Positions 1 through 9,953 of a stretch of DNA of 64,000 nt are shown here, one piece after another; the first letter of the stretch is position 1; every line of letters begins with the position of its first letter. The translations under genes and the position numbers were made by a program. The DNA is from Brevibacillus fulvus. Lineage in GTDB: Bacteria > Bacillota > Bacilli > Brevibacillales > Brevibacillaceae. The DNA is taken from contig NZ_JAFBEB010000010.1 in assembly GCF_016908525.1 (NCBI RefSeq), forward strand, positions 79,600 through 143,599, written 5' to 3'. The notes under the pieces are model-generated. The model was not told where the DNA came from. It worked only from the letters and a program-made list of their open reading frames with translations, and did no database searches.

Positions 1-3
1 TGA

Positions 4-1200
4 TCAAGTATCCCTTTCTGTTTCATCTTGAAAAGGTACTGCTGCAATAATCTGAAAACCATGCGGCTCGCGCGGGAAATATTCCAGCGTGCCATTCAGC
101 TTGCCAATCCGCTCTTTCATTCCCGTCAGTCCAAATCCCGGTGAAAAGTTGTCCGCTTTAGTAATTTTTCCATCATCGAGAATCGTGAGGATGATGGCAC
201 CCGCTTTCTTTTCCACGATCACTTGCAGATGCTTGGCATTGGAATGGCGCAGCGTATTGGTAACGGCTTCCTGCAGCACCCGATAGAAGACGAGGGTGAT
301 TTCCTTTGAGATATTCATCTCCTGTTCAGGGGCAATCAGCTCGCAAGCAAGCCCGGTATTGCTTGCGGTTTGTGACAAAAAGGCGCGCAGCGGTCCCAAC
401 CCGATGGAATGTTCGTCAACGGCCAGCGTGTGCACGGAGCTGCGTATTTCTTCCAGACTGCGCTTCGCCACAAACAGCATGTTGTTGACGGCTTCTTTGG
501 CATGCGCGGGCCCTTCGTGAAGCATGTATTGCAGCGCATGAAGCTGGACAATCAAAGAAGTGAGGCTGTGTCCCAGGGAATCATGGATGTCGCGGGCAAT
601 TCGCGCACGTTCTTCCAGCACGGCGATTTGCATCGTCTGGACCGCCGCTTCCTGCAGTTCATTATGGGCATCTTGCAGTTCCTCGTGCGCCTTTTGCAAC
701 TCTTCCAGGTGTTGTTGGTTTAGTTGATAAGCCCTTTTTTCCACCCGGTAGCCGCGGGCGCCGATATAGCAGCCAATATAGGTTAATACAAACGAAACGA
801 CATTTAAATAGGAACTTTCCGTAAAGAGGATGAGCGCTGAAGTGACGGCGAAAAAAATAACGGCGTAAACCAGGGACAGCATCGCTTCCATATGGACGCC
901 GATTACAATACAGAGCAAGAGCATCATGCCGAACGAATCGTTTCCGAAGAAAAACCCTTTCAGCAAAGTGATGATCCCAAGTACGAGCACCGCCGCCTGA
1001 ATCCGCAGATTCGTTTTCCAGTATTTTACCGTAGCGAACAAACACAGGTAACAGCAAAACAGCAAAAAGGACAGAAAAAATTGCAAGGGAGGAGCCTTTG
1101 CATAGGCATTGGGCAACCAGGTGAGCAGCATCATCAAGAACAGCCAAATAAACGCAAACGGCTTTCGGATCGCTGCTGTAATCAGTCGGTCAAACAACAC
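4..1200 (-). CDS. Two-component sensor histidine kinase, NarL/LiaS type
   Basis: A 398-residue membrane sensor kinase that would phosphorylate a LuxR-type response regulator. Roughly residues 1-150 are a run of hydrophobic segments (about 5-6 membrane spans) without a large extracellular domain. A short coiled coil rich in Leu, Glu and Gln follows (about 155-190). The HisKA_3 dimerisation box RIARDIHDSLGHSL carries the phospho-acceptor His206, and the C-terminal HATPase domain ends with the glycine box GFGLTGMKERI. The start is GTG at 1200, five bases after AGGAGAGGAG; a nearby ATG is out of frame. The stop lies at the left edge, so the cognate regulator gene is probably just outside the window (inference). 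It is divergent from the efflux operon, which makes that operon a plausible target. The DesK/LiaS/YvfT families are hard to separate on this evidence. Confidence 0.9.
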   Translation of the reverse strand: MLFDRLITAAIRKPFAFIWLFLMMLLTWLPNAYAKAPPLQFFLSFLLFCCYLCLFATVKYWKTNLRIQAAVLVLGIITLLKGFFFGNDSFGMMLLLCIVIGVHMEAMLSLVYAVIFFAVTSALILFTESSYLNVVSFVLTYIGCYIGARGYRVEKRAYQLNQQHLEELQKAHEELQDAHNELQEAAVQTMQIAVLEERARIARDIHDSLGHSLTSLIVQLHALQYMLHEGPAHAKEAVNNMLFVAKRSLEEIRSSVHTLAVDEHSIGLGPLRAFLSQTASNTGLACELIAPEQEMNISKEITLVFYRVLQEAVTNTLRHSNAKHLQVIVEKKAGAIILTILDDGKITKADNFSPGFGLTGMKERIGKLNGTLEYFPREPHGFQIIAAVPFQDETERDT

Positions 1201-1418
1201 AGCATCTCCTCTCCTGAATCTTTAATTTTAATTCTAACATGGAGTGTCATCCATCTCCAGATAGACCGGACCCGCAGAGTATTGTATCATCTGATAGAGC
1301 AATTGAATTAATTTTTAACTTTCTGGTAGACTTATTTGCTTCGGAGAAGACTTACAATTAGAATGTATAATTATTACCGAGCATTTGGAAATGAAAAACA
1401 ATTGAGAAGGAGAAAAAA

Positions 1419-1565
1419 GTGTGGGAGGATCATACTGATGGAGAACGAGCTGTAACTGGCCGACGATTCCAACACGCAAGACAGAGCACATCGTTATTGT
1501 CCAGTAAAATCTTGCAATATGGCCGCTGGTTCAAACAGGTTTACATAGCGGCGGGCTTAACTTGA
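1419..1565 (+). CDS. Possible 48-residue small protein upstream of efflux operon
   Basis: A GTG at 1419 follows GAAGGAG (1405-1411) at good spacing and opens a 48-codon frame ending TGA at 1563-1565, 18 bases before the RND pump start. A TATAAT box at 1366-1371 would place a transcript start just ahead of it, although no good -35 is visible. The product begins MWEDHTDGERAVTG, is basic in the middle and mildly hydrophobic at the C-terminus. I recognise no family. It could be a small leader peptide, a decayed regulator gene, or chance; the ribosome binding site is the main support. Confidence 0.35.
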   Translation: MWEDHTDGERAVTGRRFQHARQSTSLLSSKILQYGRWFKQVYIAAGLT

Positions 1566-1583
1566 TTAAGAGAGGTGAATAAA

Positions 1584-4500
1584 TTGAATATATCTGAATT
1601 CTCGATTAAACGACCGGTTACGATTATTATGTTGACGGTCGCTATGTTAATTTTTGGGATGGTTTCGCTGCCTCGCTTGGCAATTGATTTGATGCCAGAC
1701 ATGGAATTTCCGGTGGCCGTCGTCGTAACCTCCGTGGACGGCGCATCGCCGACAGAGGTTGAAAAACTGGTCACAAAACCGATTGAAGATGCGTTGGGGA
1801 CCGTTTCCGATCTCGATTCGATCCGGTCAACGTCCAATGAGGGTGCCTCGATGGTTATCCTGCAGTTTAACTGGGGGACGGATCTCGATCAGGCTACCCT
1901 GGACATGCGGGAAAAGGTAGATCAGGTGCGCGGACAACTGCCCGATACGGCTGATGCGCCGCGGGTCATGCGATTCGACCCGAACAGTCAGCCGATTATT
2001 CAATTGGCCATGACCGGGAAGCAGGATGTCAACCAATTGAAGCAAATCGCCGAAGATATGATTGAGGCTCCGTTGGAGAGAATTGATGGTGTCGCCGCCG
2101 TTTCTCTCGCCGGCGGTCAAGACCGCATTGTTGACGTGACTCTTGATCCGGACAAAATTGCTTCCTACGGACTGACGATTGATCAGATCAAGCAGGCCAT
2201 CGCCAGCAACAACCTCTCCGCTTCCGCAGGGGAAGTGCGGGAAGGGGAGAGCAAGCTGAATATCCGTGTTGACGGAGAATTCGCCGATGTTGAGCAAATT
2301 GGGCTTACACCGGTTGTTACCGGCAATGGCTCTCTTCGCTTGAAAGATATAGCCGAAGTAAAAGATACGCGGGAAGAAGTGAGCCAGGTCAGCTATGCGG
2401 ATGGCGTACCGAGCCTGGGCATCTCTATTACAAAAGCTTCCGGCGGCAATACGATCGACATTGCCGATGCCGTGAAGAAAGAATTGGCGAAGATCGAGAA
2501 AACCTTGCCCGAAGGGGTTCAGGTGAAAACCGTCATCGATACATCTACCTATATTAAAGATTCGATTTATTCAACCGGCGAACACGCCTTGCTCGGCGGA
2601 TTGATCGGGATCGTTCTGTTGCTGTTCTTCTTGGGCAGCTTCCGCTCGATGCTGATTGCCTTTATCGTACTGCCGGTTTCTATCGTCGCTACCTTCTTGC
2701 TGATGTATATGACCGGCCAGACGATCAACCTGATCTCTTTGTCGGGTCTTACCTTGGGCTTAGGTTCGCTGGTTGACTTCGCGGTCGTTATTTTGGAAAA
2801 TATTTTCCGCCACCGTGAACAAGGAAAAGGCATGATGGAAGCGGCTTTGGATGGTTCCAAAGAGGTAGGCACGGCCGTTATGGCATCCGCGTTGGCTCAA
2901 ATCTGCGTATTTTTGCCGATCGCGCTGACAGAAGGCATTGCCGCCGAATTGTTCGGACCATTGGCTTTGACCGTTGTGTTTTCCCACATTGCCGCATTGG
3001 TTTTCTCGATTATGCTCGTACCAATGCTCAGTTCACGCATTTTGAAAAAATTACCGAATCATTCTTTGCATGAAGGATATCGCGGGATCAACCCGTTGGT
3101 CTGGTTTAATATTGGCTTCAAAAAGGTGGAGCATGGCTACTACAGACTGTTGAAATGGGCTTTGGGCCACCGCAAAACGATTATTTTCGCCACCATTGTC
3201 ATGCTGGTCGGTTCCTTGGCATTAACGCCGATGATTGGTGCGGAATTCATTCCGAGCATGGATCAGGGTCAAGTTACGATCAATATCAAGATGCCGAATG
3301 GGACGGTCTTGGCCGAAACCGAGAAAGTGGCAAAACAGGTGGAGCAAATCGCTGCCAAGGTACCGGAACTTGATATTATGGCCACATCGGTTGGGGCTAC
3401 CTCTTCCCCTGTTGCCAGTACGGCTTCCTCCAACCAGGCGACCATCTATCTGATCCTGGTCGATGTGGAAGAACGAACGCGTTCTTCTGTAGAGGTGATG
3501 CAGGATTTGCAAAGCAAAGTGAAAGATATTCCGGGGGCAGAAATTACCGTTTCTTCCGAATCCGGGTTCTCAACCGGCTCTCCAATCTCGATCAGCATCA
3601 AAGGTGACGATCTGGATGTCCTGCGAGACATCAGTGATGTTGTGAAAGAACAAGTGCAGGCGATTCCGGGAACAACCAATGTGGAAAGCAGCCTGGAAGA
3701 TTCCAAACAAGAATTCGAAGTAAGTGTAGACGCCGAAAAAGCCAGTCTCTACGGCTTGACGACCAGTCAGATCATCTCGGCGGTCCAAACCGCTTTCCAA
3801 GGGCAAACAACGACGAAATACCGGACTGGCGATGATGAAATTGACGTTCGGATCAAAATGCCGGAGAATTATGAGGAAGATGTCAATTACCTGAAAAACT
3901 TGCGGATCACAACGGCCAGCGGTGCGCAGATCGCGATCAGTTCTGTCGCGCAATTGGTTAAGACCGATATTCCGCTCTCCATCAACCGCGATAATCAGAC
4001 CCGGACAGTTGAAATCACGGGTGATGTCGCTGGACGTGACTTGAACTCGATTATGACGGACATTCACGCCAAACTGGATAAAATGTCGCTGCCGGATGGC
4101 TATTACTTTGATTTTGGCGGACAAAGCGAAGACATGGCTGAATCGTTCAGCAGCCTGGCACTGGCCATCGTGCTGTCTGTTGTGCTGGTTTATATGGTTA
4201 TGGCCGGTCAGTTCGAATCGTTTTATAGTCCATTTATCATCATGTTTTCGGTTCCGCCGACGATTACCGGCGTGCTGATCGGTTTGCTCGTCACGGATAC
4301 CCGCCTGAGTGTAATGGTGTTGATCGGGTATATTTTGCTGGTCGGTCTCGTTGTGAACAACTCGATCGTGTTGGTCGATTATGTCAACCAGCTGCGGGCA
4401 AAAGGATGGGAATTGCGCGAAGCGATCCTGCATGCAGGACCGATCCGTCTGCGTCCGATCTTGATGACCACGTTGACGACGATTTTGGCGATTGGGCCGC

Positions 4501-4706
4501 TGGCGCTTGCGCACGGTTCCGGAGCCGAATCGCAGAAACCGATGGCGATCGCCGTTATCTTTGGTCTGAGCTTCTCCACATTGATTACGCTCGTGCTTGT
4601 TCCGGTTGTCTTTACCGTATTCAATGACATCGGAGCCAAGTTTAAAAACAGACGGGAAAAGAAACGGCTGAAAAAGCAAAAAAACAATCCGGTTATAGAA
4701 GCATAG
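1584..4706 (+). CDS. RND-family efflux transporter (AcrB/SwrC-like)
   Basis: A proton-driven inner-membrane exporter of 1040 residues, the usual size of the AcrB/AcrD/AcrF superfamily and of SwrC (YerP) of Bacillus. The first membrane helix follows the ISEFSIKRPVT start, two large extracytoplasmic loops (about residues 35-330 and 560-860) hold the porter domains, and helices 2-6 and 8-12 surround them. The central helix reads GLGSLVDFAVVILENIF: it has one Asp where many RND pumps have an Asp pair. The late helix GLVVNNSIVLVDYV is typical. The TTG at 1584 is preferred because AGAGGTG (1571-1577) is spaced correctly for it; the upstream in-frame GTG at 1575 is part of that ribosome binding site. 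The adaptor gene follows 34 bases later, so the two form an efflux operon. Substrate is not predictable; lipopeptides or detergents are known for SwrC. Confidence 0.95.
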   Translation: MNISEFSIKRPVTIIMLTVAMLIFGMVSLPRLAIDLMPDMEFPVAVVVTSVDGASPTEVEKLVTKPIEDALGTVSDLDSIRSTSNEGASMVILQFNWGTDLDQATLDMREKVDQVRGQLPDTADAPRVMRFDPNSQPIIQLAMTGKQDVNQLKQIAEDMIEAPLERIDGVAAVSLAGGQDRIVDVTLDPDKIASYGLTIDQIKQAIASNNLSASAGEVREGESKLNIRVDGEFADVEQIGLTPVVTGNGSLRLKDIAEVKDTREEVSQVSYADGVPSLGISITKASGGNTIDIADAVKKELAKIEKTLPEGVQVKTVIDTSTYIKDSIYSTGEHALLGGLIGIVLLLFFLGSFRSMLIAFIVLPVSIVATFLLMYMTGQTINLISLSGLTLGLGSLVDFAVVILENIFRHREQGKGMMEAALDGSKEVGTAVMASALAQICVFLPIALTEGIAAELFGPLALTVVFSHIAALVFSIMLVPMLSSRILKKLPNHSLHEGYRGINPLVWFNIGFKKVEHGYYRLLKWALGHRKTIIFATIVMLVGSLALTPMIGAEFIPSMDQGQVTINIKMPNGTVLAETEKVAKQVEQIAAKVPELDIMATSVGATSSPVASTASSNQATIYLILVDVEERTRSSVEVMQDLQSKVKDIPGAEITVSSESGFSTGSPISISIKGDDLDVLRDISDVVKEQVQAIPGTTNVESSLEDSKQEFEVSVDAEKASLYGLTTSQIISAVQTAFQGQTTTKYRTGDDEIDVRIKMPENYEEDVNYLKNLRITTASGAQIAISSVAQLVKTDIPLSINRDNQTRTVEITGDVAGRDLNSIMTDIHAKLDKMSLPDGYYFDFGGQSEDMAESFSSLALAIVLSVVLVYMVMAGQFESFYSPFIIMFSVPPTITGVLIGLLVTDTRLSVMVLIGYILLVGLVVNNSIVLVDYVNQLRAKGWELREAILHAGPIRLRPILMTTLTTILAIGPLALAHGSGAESQKPMAIAVIFGLSFSTLITLVLVPVVFTVFNDIGAKFKNRREKKRLKKQKNNPVIEA

Positions 4707-4740
4707 CCATATGTGGGAATAAAGGAGGGAGAATCCAATC

Positions 4741-5982
4741 ATGAAGAAACGGAATATCACCATCATCTTATCAGCATTGCTTTTGCTGGCCGGTTGTTCC
4801 AGCAAGGAAGCTGCCGAGCCGCAGCCTGCCCAACAGGAAGAAACGGTAACACCGGTGATTGTCGATACAGTCAAGAAAGGGGCAGTAAATCTGGAAGCCG
4901 GCTTCACCGCCAAACTTGCTCCTTTCCAGGAAGTCCAGGTCAGCTCGAAAGTCAGCGGCAAGATTACTTCTCTGCCGGTGAAACTGGGACAGTATGTCAA
5001 CAAAGGGCAAGTATTGTTTCAACTAGATAAACAGGATTTGGAAAATTCGGTTCGCCAGGCGGAGGCAGCTTTGCAGGTTTCCCGCGCCAATTTGCAACAG
5101 TCCGGCAACAGTTCGACTTCCGGGCTGGAGCAAGCGAAAAACAGCTTGAGACAGGCAGAGCAAGCGTTGGCGGATGCCAAACGGGACCAACAACGGATGC
5201 AACAATTGTTTAGCCAAGGCGCGATCTCCGCGCAGCAAATGGAGCAAGCCAACACGGCCTTGACCAATGCGCAAACGGCTTATGACAATGCCAAGCAAAC
5301 GCTGCAATCCGCGCAGCAGATGAGCAGTGTCGTCGTTTCGGAAGCGTCGGTCAAACAGGCCGAAGTCAGTTTGCAAAACGCCAGGGAGCAGTTGGCAAAC
5401 GCAACGGTTACCGCGCCGATCAGCGGTTTTATCGCCAGCGTTGACGGAGAAGTAGGGCAAATGGCCTCGGCGCAAACGCCGGTTGTGACCGTGGTCAACA
5501 CCAATCCGCTGCTGGTGAAGGCGAATCTGTCCGAGAACGATATTCGCAACGTCAAAGTGGGAACAGTCGCGAAAGTCACCATTCCTTCATACGATCAAAC
5601 GATCGATGCGAAAGTGACCGCGGTCAGTCCGGTAATGGATGAGCAATTGAAAGCTTATCCAGTGGAAATTTCCATTCCGAATCCAAACAACGAACTAAAA
5701 CCCGATCTGGTCGTAAATGTTGTCTTCCAAACCGGGTCTGGTGACGACAAGTTGGTGATCTCCCGCGCTGCCGTCGTCGAAAGCGGAGGCAAGCAGTATG
5801 TTTACAAAGTGGAAGGGGACACCGCCAAGCAAGTCGAAGTGACCACCGGGCAAAGCAGCAGCGATTATATCGAGATTGTTTCCGGTCTAGCCGAAGGAGA
5901 TCAGATCGTGGTCAAAGGGCAAACGATGTTGAAGGACGGCAGCAAAATTTCGATCGCCAAGTCCGAAACAGAAAGCAAATAA
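4741..5982 (+). CDS. RND efflux periplasmic-adaptor-type lipoprotein (HlyD/MFP family)
   Basis: A 413-residue membrane-fusion protein that would work with the RND pump encoded just upstream. It begins with a lipoprotein signal, MKKRNITIILSALLLLAGCS, with lipobox LAGC, so it is probably anchored to the outer face of the cytoplasmic membrane. A split lipoyl/barrel-sandwich domain (about 45-85 and 205-240, with the motif TVTAPISGFIASVDGEVGQ) flanks a long Gln/Ala-rich alpha-helical hairpin (about 90-200). A beta-barrel and membrane-proximal domain make up the C-terminus. ATG 4741 follows AAAGGAGGGAG. In a Gram-positive cell there is no outer-membrane channel to contact, as in other Firmicute RND systems. 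A strong terminator follows directly, closing a two-gene operon. Confidence 0.93.
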   Translation: MKKRNITIILSALLLLAGCSSKEAAEPQPAQQEETVTPVIVDTVKKGAVNLEAGFTAKLAPFQEVQVSSKVSGKITSLPVKLGQYVNKGQVLFQLDKQDLENSVRQAEAALQVSRANLQQSGNSSTSGLEQAKNSLRQAEQALADAKRDQQRMQQLFSQGAISAQQMEQANTALTNAQTAYDNAKQTLQSAQQMSSVVVSEASVKQAEVSLQNAREQLANATVTAPISGFIASVDGEVGQMASAQTPVVTVVNTNPLLVKANLSENDIRNVKVGTVAKVTIPSYDQTIDAKVTAVSPVMDEQLKAYPVEISIPNPNNELKPDLVVNVVFQTGSGDDKLVISRAAVVESGGKQYVYKVEGDTAKQVEVTTGQSSSDYIEIVSGLAEGDQIVVKGQTMLKDGSKISIAKSETESK

Positions 5983-5996
5983 GCAGCATTCACCAA

Positions 5997-6032
5997 GAGC
6001 CGTTAACGATCATGTTAACGGCTCCTTCTTTG
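5997..6032 (+). terminator. Rho-independent terminator after RND operon
   Basis: A perfect 11-bp stem GAGCCGTTAAC/GTTAACGGCTC (5997-6007 with 6014-6024) and 6-base loop is followed by CTTCTTTG. It lies 15 bases after the adaptor stop codon. Confidence 0.85.
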
Positions 6033-6098
6033 CAACAGGATTTTGCTTTCTTTGGGCAGAATTATGTGGTAAGCAACTGGAAAAGGAGATAGGTAAAA

Positions 6099-7541
6099 AT
6101 GAATGCACAAGATTGGTTGCATGAAGTAGAGAAACGAAAGGATGCATTGATTGCCGTCACCCGACAATTTTTGCAAATTCCCAGCGTCCTGGATGAACAG
6201 ACAGCGCGTCCGGGTGCGCCGTTTGGCGAAGAGATCAACCGCGCGCTGGAATTTGTCGTCGGTGTATGTGCGGAAGCGGGGATGACAACGAAAAATGTTG
6301 AAGGGTATGCTGCTCACGCGGAATTCGGGCAAGGCGAGGAATTAATCGGGATTCTTGGCCATGTTGATGTCGTTCCTGAAGGGGAAGGCTGGAGTACGCC
6401 TCCGTTTGCAGCGGAAATCGTGGACGGAAAGATCGTCGCACGGGGGGCGTTGGATGACAAAGGACCGACAATGGCCGCTGTCTTTGCAGCCAAACTCATC
6501 CTGGAACTGGGCCTGCCGCTGCGCAGACGGGTCAGACTTATCTTCGGAACGAATGAAGAAAATGAGTGGGCTTGCGTGGAACGCTATTTTCAAACAGAAG
6601 AGATGCCGACGATGGGCTTCTCACCGGATGCCGACTTTCCTGTTATTCATGCCGAAAAAGGCTTGACCCATTTGATCTATCGTCAGTCGTACGAGCAGCA
6701 TCGCCGGATGAGCGGCACCGATCCTTCCCCTAAGGGAGCGTGCCAGCTGGTCTCGTTTTCGGCCGGCTCGCGATCCAATATGGTACCGGCACGGGCTGTG
6801 GCAGTGATTGAACCGGGAGATAAAACAGCAGATGAGTTGACCCGGCTGTTCCAAACCTGGCTTAGCGAACAGGGAATTACGGGAGAAGCGAAAGAAGAGC
6901 AAGGCAGACTCCAATTGAGTATCAACGGTGTGGCAGCACACGGTTCGACGCCGGAGAAAGGCGTGAACGCGGGGACGATGCTCGCCCATTTTTTGGCAAA
7001 GCTGACATTGGATCAGCGGGCCGCACAGTTTGTTTCCTTGATTGCGCGCTATCTGCATCAGCAGCATTTTGGCGAGGCGCTGGGCATTGCCCACGACAAT
7101 CGGGACATGGGGCCGCTGACCGTTAATACAGGTGTGATGCGCTATGAAGCTGAAGGAGAAAGCAGGCTGGACATCGATATCCGTTATCCGCATACGATTC
7201 GCTATGAGGATTGGCAGCCGCTGCTCAACCGCCCGTTTGCCTCGCTCGGCTACGAACTCGAAGTGATGATGCATCAAACACCGCATTATGTTGATCCAAA
7301 GCATCCTTTGATTACCACTTTGCAGCGGGTGTATACGGAACAGACCGGTCAGCCCGCCGATTTGTTGGCGATTGGCGGCGGTACATACGCTCGTTCGCTA
7401 AAGGCGGGAGTTGCTTTTGGACCGCTGTTCCCCAACCGTGAAGAATGTGCGCACGAAGCGGATGAACACCTCTATGTGGAAGACTTGCTGAAAGCGACCG
7501 CTATCTATGCGCAAGCGATCTATGAACTGGCCAATGTCTAA
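6099..7541 (+). CDS. pepV: M20 family dipeptidase PepV
   Basis: A cytosolic zinc dipeptidase of 480 residues, close to the 460-470 usual for PepV/Sapep. Visible M20 elements are the metal-binding GHVDVVPEGEGW, the bridging aspartate segment GALDDKGP, the catalytic and metal acidic segment FGTNEENEW, a lid/dimerisation domain with VNGVAAHGSTPEKG, and a C-terminal GGTYARSLKAGVAFGP motif typical of PepV. ATG 6099 follows AAAGGAGAT. It stands alone between two terminators. The role is hydrolysis of dipeptides imported or released by protein turnover; specificity for carnosine or other beta-Ala peptides cannot be told apart here. Confidence 0.9.
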   Translation: MNAQDWLHEVEKRKDALIAVTRQFLQIPSVLDEQTARPGAPFGEEINRALEFVVGVCAEAGMTTKNVEGYAAHAEFGQGEELIGILGHVDVVPEGEGWSTPPFAAEIVDGKIVARGALDDKGPTMAAVFAAKLILELGLPLRRRVRLIFGTNEENEWACVERYFQTEEMPTMGFSPDADFPVIHAEKGLTHLIYRQSYEQHRRMSGTDPSPKGACQLVSFSAGSRSNMVPARAVAVIEPGDKTADELTRLFQTWLSEQGITGEAKEEQGRLQLSINGVAAHGSTPEKGVNAGTMLAHFLAKLTLDQRAAQFVSLIARYLHQQHFGEALGIAHDNRDMGPLTVNTGVMRYEAEGESRLDIDIRYPHTIRYEDWQPLLNRPFASLGYELEVMMHQTPHYVDPKHPLITTLQRVYTEQTGQPADLLAIGGGTYARSLKAGVAFGPLFPNREECAHEADEHLYVEDLLKATAIYAQAIYELANV

Positions 7542-7555
7542 ATGAAACAGCAAGC

Positions 7556-7619
7556 AAAACAGCCACAACGGCAGACTGCAGGCAAATTTTCGCCTGTGCT
7601 TGTCCGTCATGGCTGTTTT
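7556..7619 (+). terminator. Stem-loop terminator after pepV
   Basis: A 10-bp stem, AAAACAGCCA (7556-7565) with TGGCTGTTTT (7610-7619), encloses a second small hairpin AGGCAAATTTTCGCCT. The U-tract is only the last four stem bases, so termination strength is uncertain; it could act in both directions. Confidence 0.55.
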
Positions 7620-7734
7620 CCTTGTGTAGACCGGCTTCCCCAAAACAGCCAGCGATTGCCCAGATGCATAAAATACCAGCTAATGCCAATAGTAAAAAGG
7701 ACGCTGTTTGTTTGACGAGGAGGGAGTATATAGA

Positions 7735-8088
7735 TTGAGCGGTCTTGTGCTAAAATTGATCATCGTTCCGGCGCTTGTGCTATTCCTCGACTTTTTGATT
7801 GGTCCGGTCTTTTATCCAGCTTTTGTCCAGACGATCCTGATCGGCATCATGCTGGCGGTGGTCGGCCACTTTGTGGAAATTTTGTTTCTGCGTCCGGGAA
7901 GGCTGTGGGCAACTACCATTGTTGATGTCATGCTGTATACGGCATTGCTTATGCTCAGCCCGTTCGCTTTTGACGGTGCGCGCGTCACGCTGGACGGCGC
8001 GTTGCTGCTGGCCTCGTTGCTAGGGATTGCGGAATATCTCTACCACCAATGGATTGTTCGCCGCCAGATTTTGCAAGGCACTTCCTGA
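7735..8088 (+). CDS. Small integral membrane protein, DUF2512/YndM-like
   Basis: A 117-residue, almost wholly hydrophobic protein with about four membrane spans, beginning SGLVLKLIIVPALVLFLDF. Length and pattern match the DUF2512 (YndM) family of spore-formers, whose function is unknown. TTG 7735 is preferred because GACGAGGAGGGAG (about 7714-7725) is correctly spaced for it; an in-frame upstream TTG at 7708 has no ribosome binding site. It converges with the chemoreceptor gene on the other strand, with under 40 bases between stops. Confidence 0.75.
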   Translation: MSGLVLKLIIVPALVLFLDFLIGPVFYPAFVQTILIGIMLAVVGHFVEILFLRPGRLWATTIVDVMLYTALLMLSPFAFDGARVTLDGALLLASLLGIAEYLYHQWIVRRQILQGTS

Positions 8089-8125
8089 CCTGCCGGCATT
8101 TGCCGCGAGCGGCTTAACCTGCCCG

Positions 8126-9841
8126 TCAAGCATGGTCTGTCTTGAATTTGCTGATCAAATCGTTGAGATGATGGGAAGCTTGGGAAATCGATTGAGCGGT
8201 CTCGGCGATGACTTGCATCGACGCAAATTGTTCTTGCGAGACAGCCGTCACATTTTGCACACTTTGCGCCACCGATTCAGCGCTCTCCGAAATCAGGCGT
8301 ATCGATTCGACCACTTGCTCGGCCATCGCAGACATCTGCAACGCGGCCGCGGACACATCGGCCACTTCCCGGTCCGTCTCTTGCACACTTCGTTGAATCG
8401 ATCGGAAAGAGTCTCCCGCTTGATTGACGATTTTCTTTCCGCGAGCTACTTCTTCCAATCCGGTTTCCATGGAGATGACGGCGCTTTTCGTCACGCTTTG
8501 GATCGTTGCGATCAGGCTGCTGATTTGCTGGGCAGATCGGGAAGATTGCTCCGCCAGCTTGCGCACCTCATCGGCGACGACCGCAAAACCTCTGCCATGT
8601 TCACCCGCTTTTGCCGCCTCGATCGCCGCGTTCAACGCCAGCAAGTTGGTCTGTCCGGAAATATCGGTAATCACCTCAACGATCTGGCCGATTTCACTGG
8701 AATGGCTGCCCAACTGATGGATGATCGCGGCAAGCTCTTCGATTTTGGCTTGAAGCAGTTCCATCTGATCCACTGCTTGTCCCACCGCTTGGCTTCCGCT
8801 GTCTGCCGTGACGGAAGCGTTGTTTGTGACCTCTCTGATCATTTCTGCGCCATTTGCCACCTGCTTGGCCCCATTGGACAGCTCATGGACGGAATGATAG
8901 CTTTGCTGGGAGCTTTCCGCCTGACTGACGGCACTGGCGGCTACCGATGAGATGTTGTCTGCGATCTGTTCCGACGCTTTGCTAAGCTGACCGACATGCA
9001 ACGTGAACTGCTCCGCAGCGTTCGTCACTTTGTCGGACGCTTCCGCCACCTGCATCAGCAGCAAGTTCAGTTTGTTGCGCATCTGGTTGTAATGGCGGGC
9101 CAGCTGGCCAATCTCATCTTCACTCTGTTCATCAAGCGTATAGGTAAAATCGCCTTCGCCCGCGCAGGCTACCGCTTGGGCAATTTTATGCAAGCGCTTC
9201 CGCAACTTCCGCGAAAACAAATAAACGAGACAAAGCGCAAAGGCGATGACCAGGACGAGAACAAGCAGAAAATACGTCATCATGGTCGCTTTGCTTGTTT
9301 CGATCAACGCTTGCGAAGCTCCCACATACCAAATGCCGATAATTTCGCCTTGCTCGTTTTTGAGCGGCTGATAGGCCGATTGGTAAAGTTTGCCGACAAC
9401 GTTGGCTTCGCCCAAATAAATTTGCCCTGCTTTCAGCACAACCTGGGCCACCTGCTCCGACACTTTTGTGCCGACAGCCCGTTTGCCTTCGGCGGTTTGC
9501 ACATTGGTAGCAATCCGGGTATCCCCCTGAAAGATGGTGACGGTATCTCCGCCCGTTAATTGACCGATTTCGTCAACCAATGCAACGTTGTCATTCATTT
9601 TTTCGGAACCTTTGTATAAGGCGCCATTCTCAATCTTCCATTCGCCCGGATACTTTTTGTCAATCAGTTCGTAACCGAGCATAAGATCTGACTTGGCTTT
9701 TTCCAGCGCGGTTGCTTTAATTCCCTTTTCCAATTGATTCGATACCAATACAATCGTGATCAGGGCAAATAGAATCAGAATGGAACTGAAAAAGAGATTG
9801 ATCTTTGTTCCCAACCGAAGTTTCCGAAAAAATTTTTTCAT
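8126..9841 (-). CDS. Methyl-accepting chemotaxis protein, single-Cache type
   Basis: A 571-residue chemoreceptor. One helix (about 15-35) is followed by an extracellular domain of about 150 residues with the sequence [19 protein letters not shown] near its end, typical of single Cache (sCache_3-like) sensors. A second helix (about 187-208), a HAMP linker, and the cytoplasmic signalling domain follow. The hairpin tip is present: [20 protein letters not shown] and [27 protein letters not shown]. It would modulate CheA in response to a small ligand; the ligand is not predictable. ATG 9841 follows AGGAGGGAAGGC. It is a single gene, divergent from mobA, with no other chemotaxis genes nearby. Confidence 0.93.
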   Translation of the reverse strand: MKKFFRKLRLGTKINLFFSSILILFALITIVLVSNQLEKGIKATALEKAKSDLMLGYELIDKKYPGEWKIENGALYKGSEKMNDNVALVDEIGQLTGGDTVTIFQGDTRIATNVQTAEGKRAVGTKVSEQVAQVVLKAGQIYLGEANVVGKLYQSAYQPLKNEQGEIIGIWYVGASQALIETSKATMMTYFLLVLVLVIAFALCLVYLFSRKLRKRLHKIAQAVACAGEGDFTYTLDEQSEDEIGQLARHYNQMRNKLNLLLMQVAEASDKVTNAAEQFTLHVGQLSKASEQIADNISSVAASAVSQAESSQQSYHSVHELSNGAKQVANGAEMIREVTNNASVTADSGSQAVGQAVDQMELLQAKIEELAAIIHQLGSHSSEIGQIVEVITDISGQTNLLALNAAIEAAKAGEHGRGFAVVADEVRKLAEQSSRSAQQISSLIATIQSVTKSAVISMETGLEEVARGKKIVNQAGDSFRSIQRSVQETDREVADVSAAALQMSAMAEQVVESIRLISESAESVAQSVQNVTAVSQEQFASMQVIAETAQSISQASHHLNDLISKFKTDHA

Positions 9842-9953
9842 GCCTTCCCTCCTAAAGCAATGAGAAAAATGGATAAAGATTCAAATAAAATGTAATATTT
9901 GGTTATAATAAAAGCAAATATTTTTTGAGGTCAGGCAAAAAAGGATGACACGG

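Noticed and set aside
3570..5003. 477-codon open frame on the minus strand
   Set aside because: Antisense to the RND pump and adaptor, low-complexity composition, no start signal.
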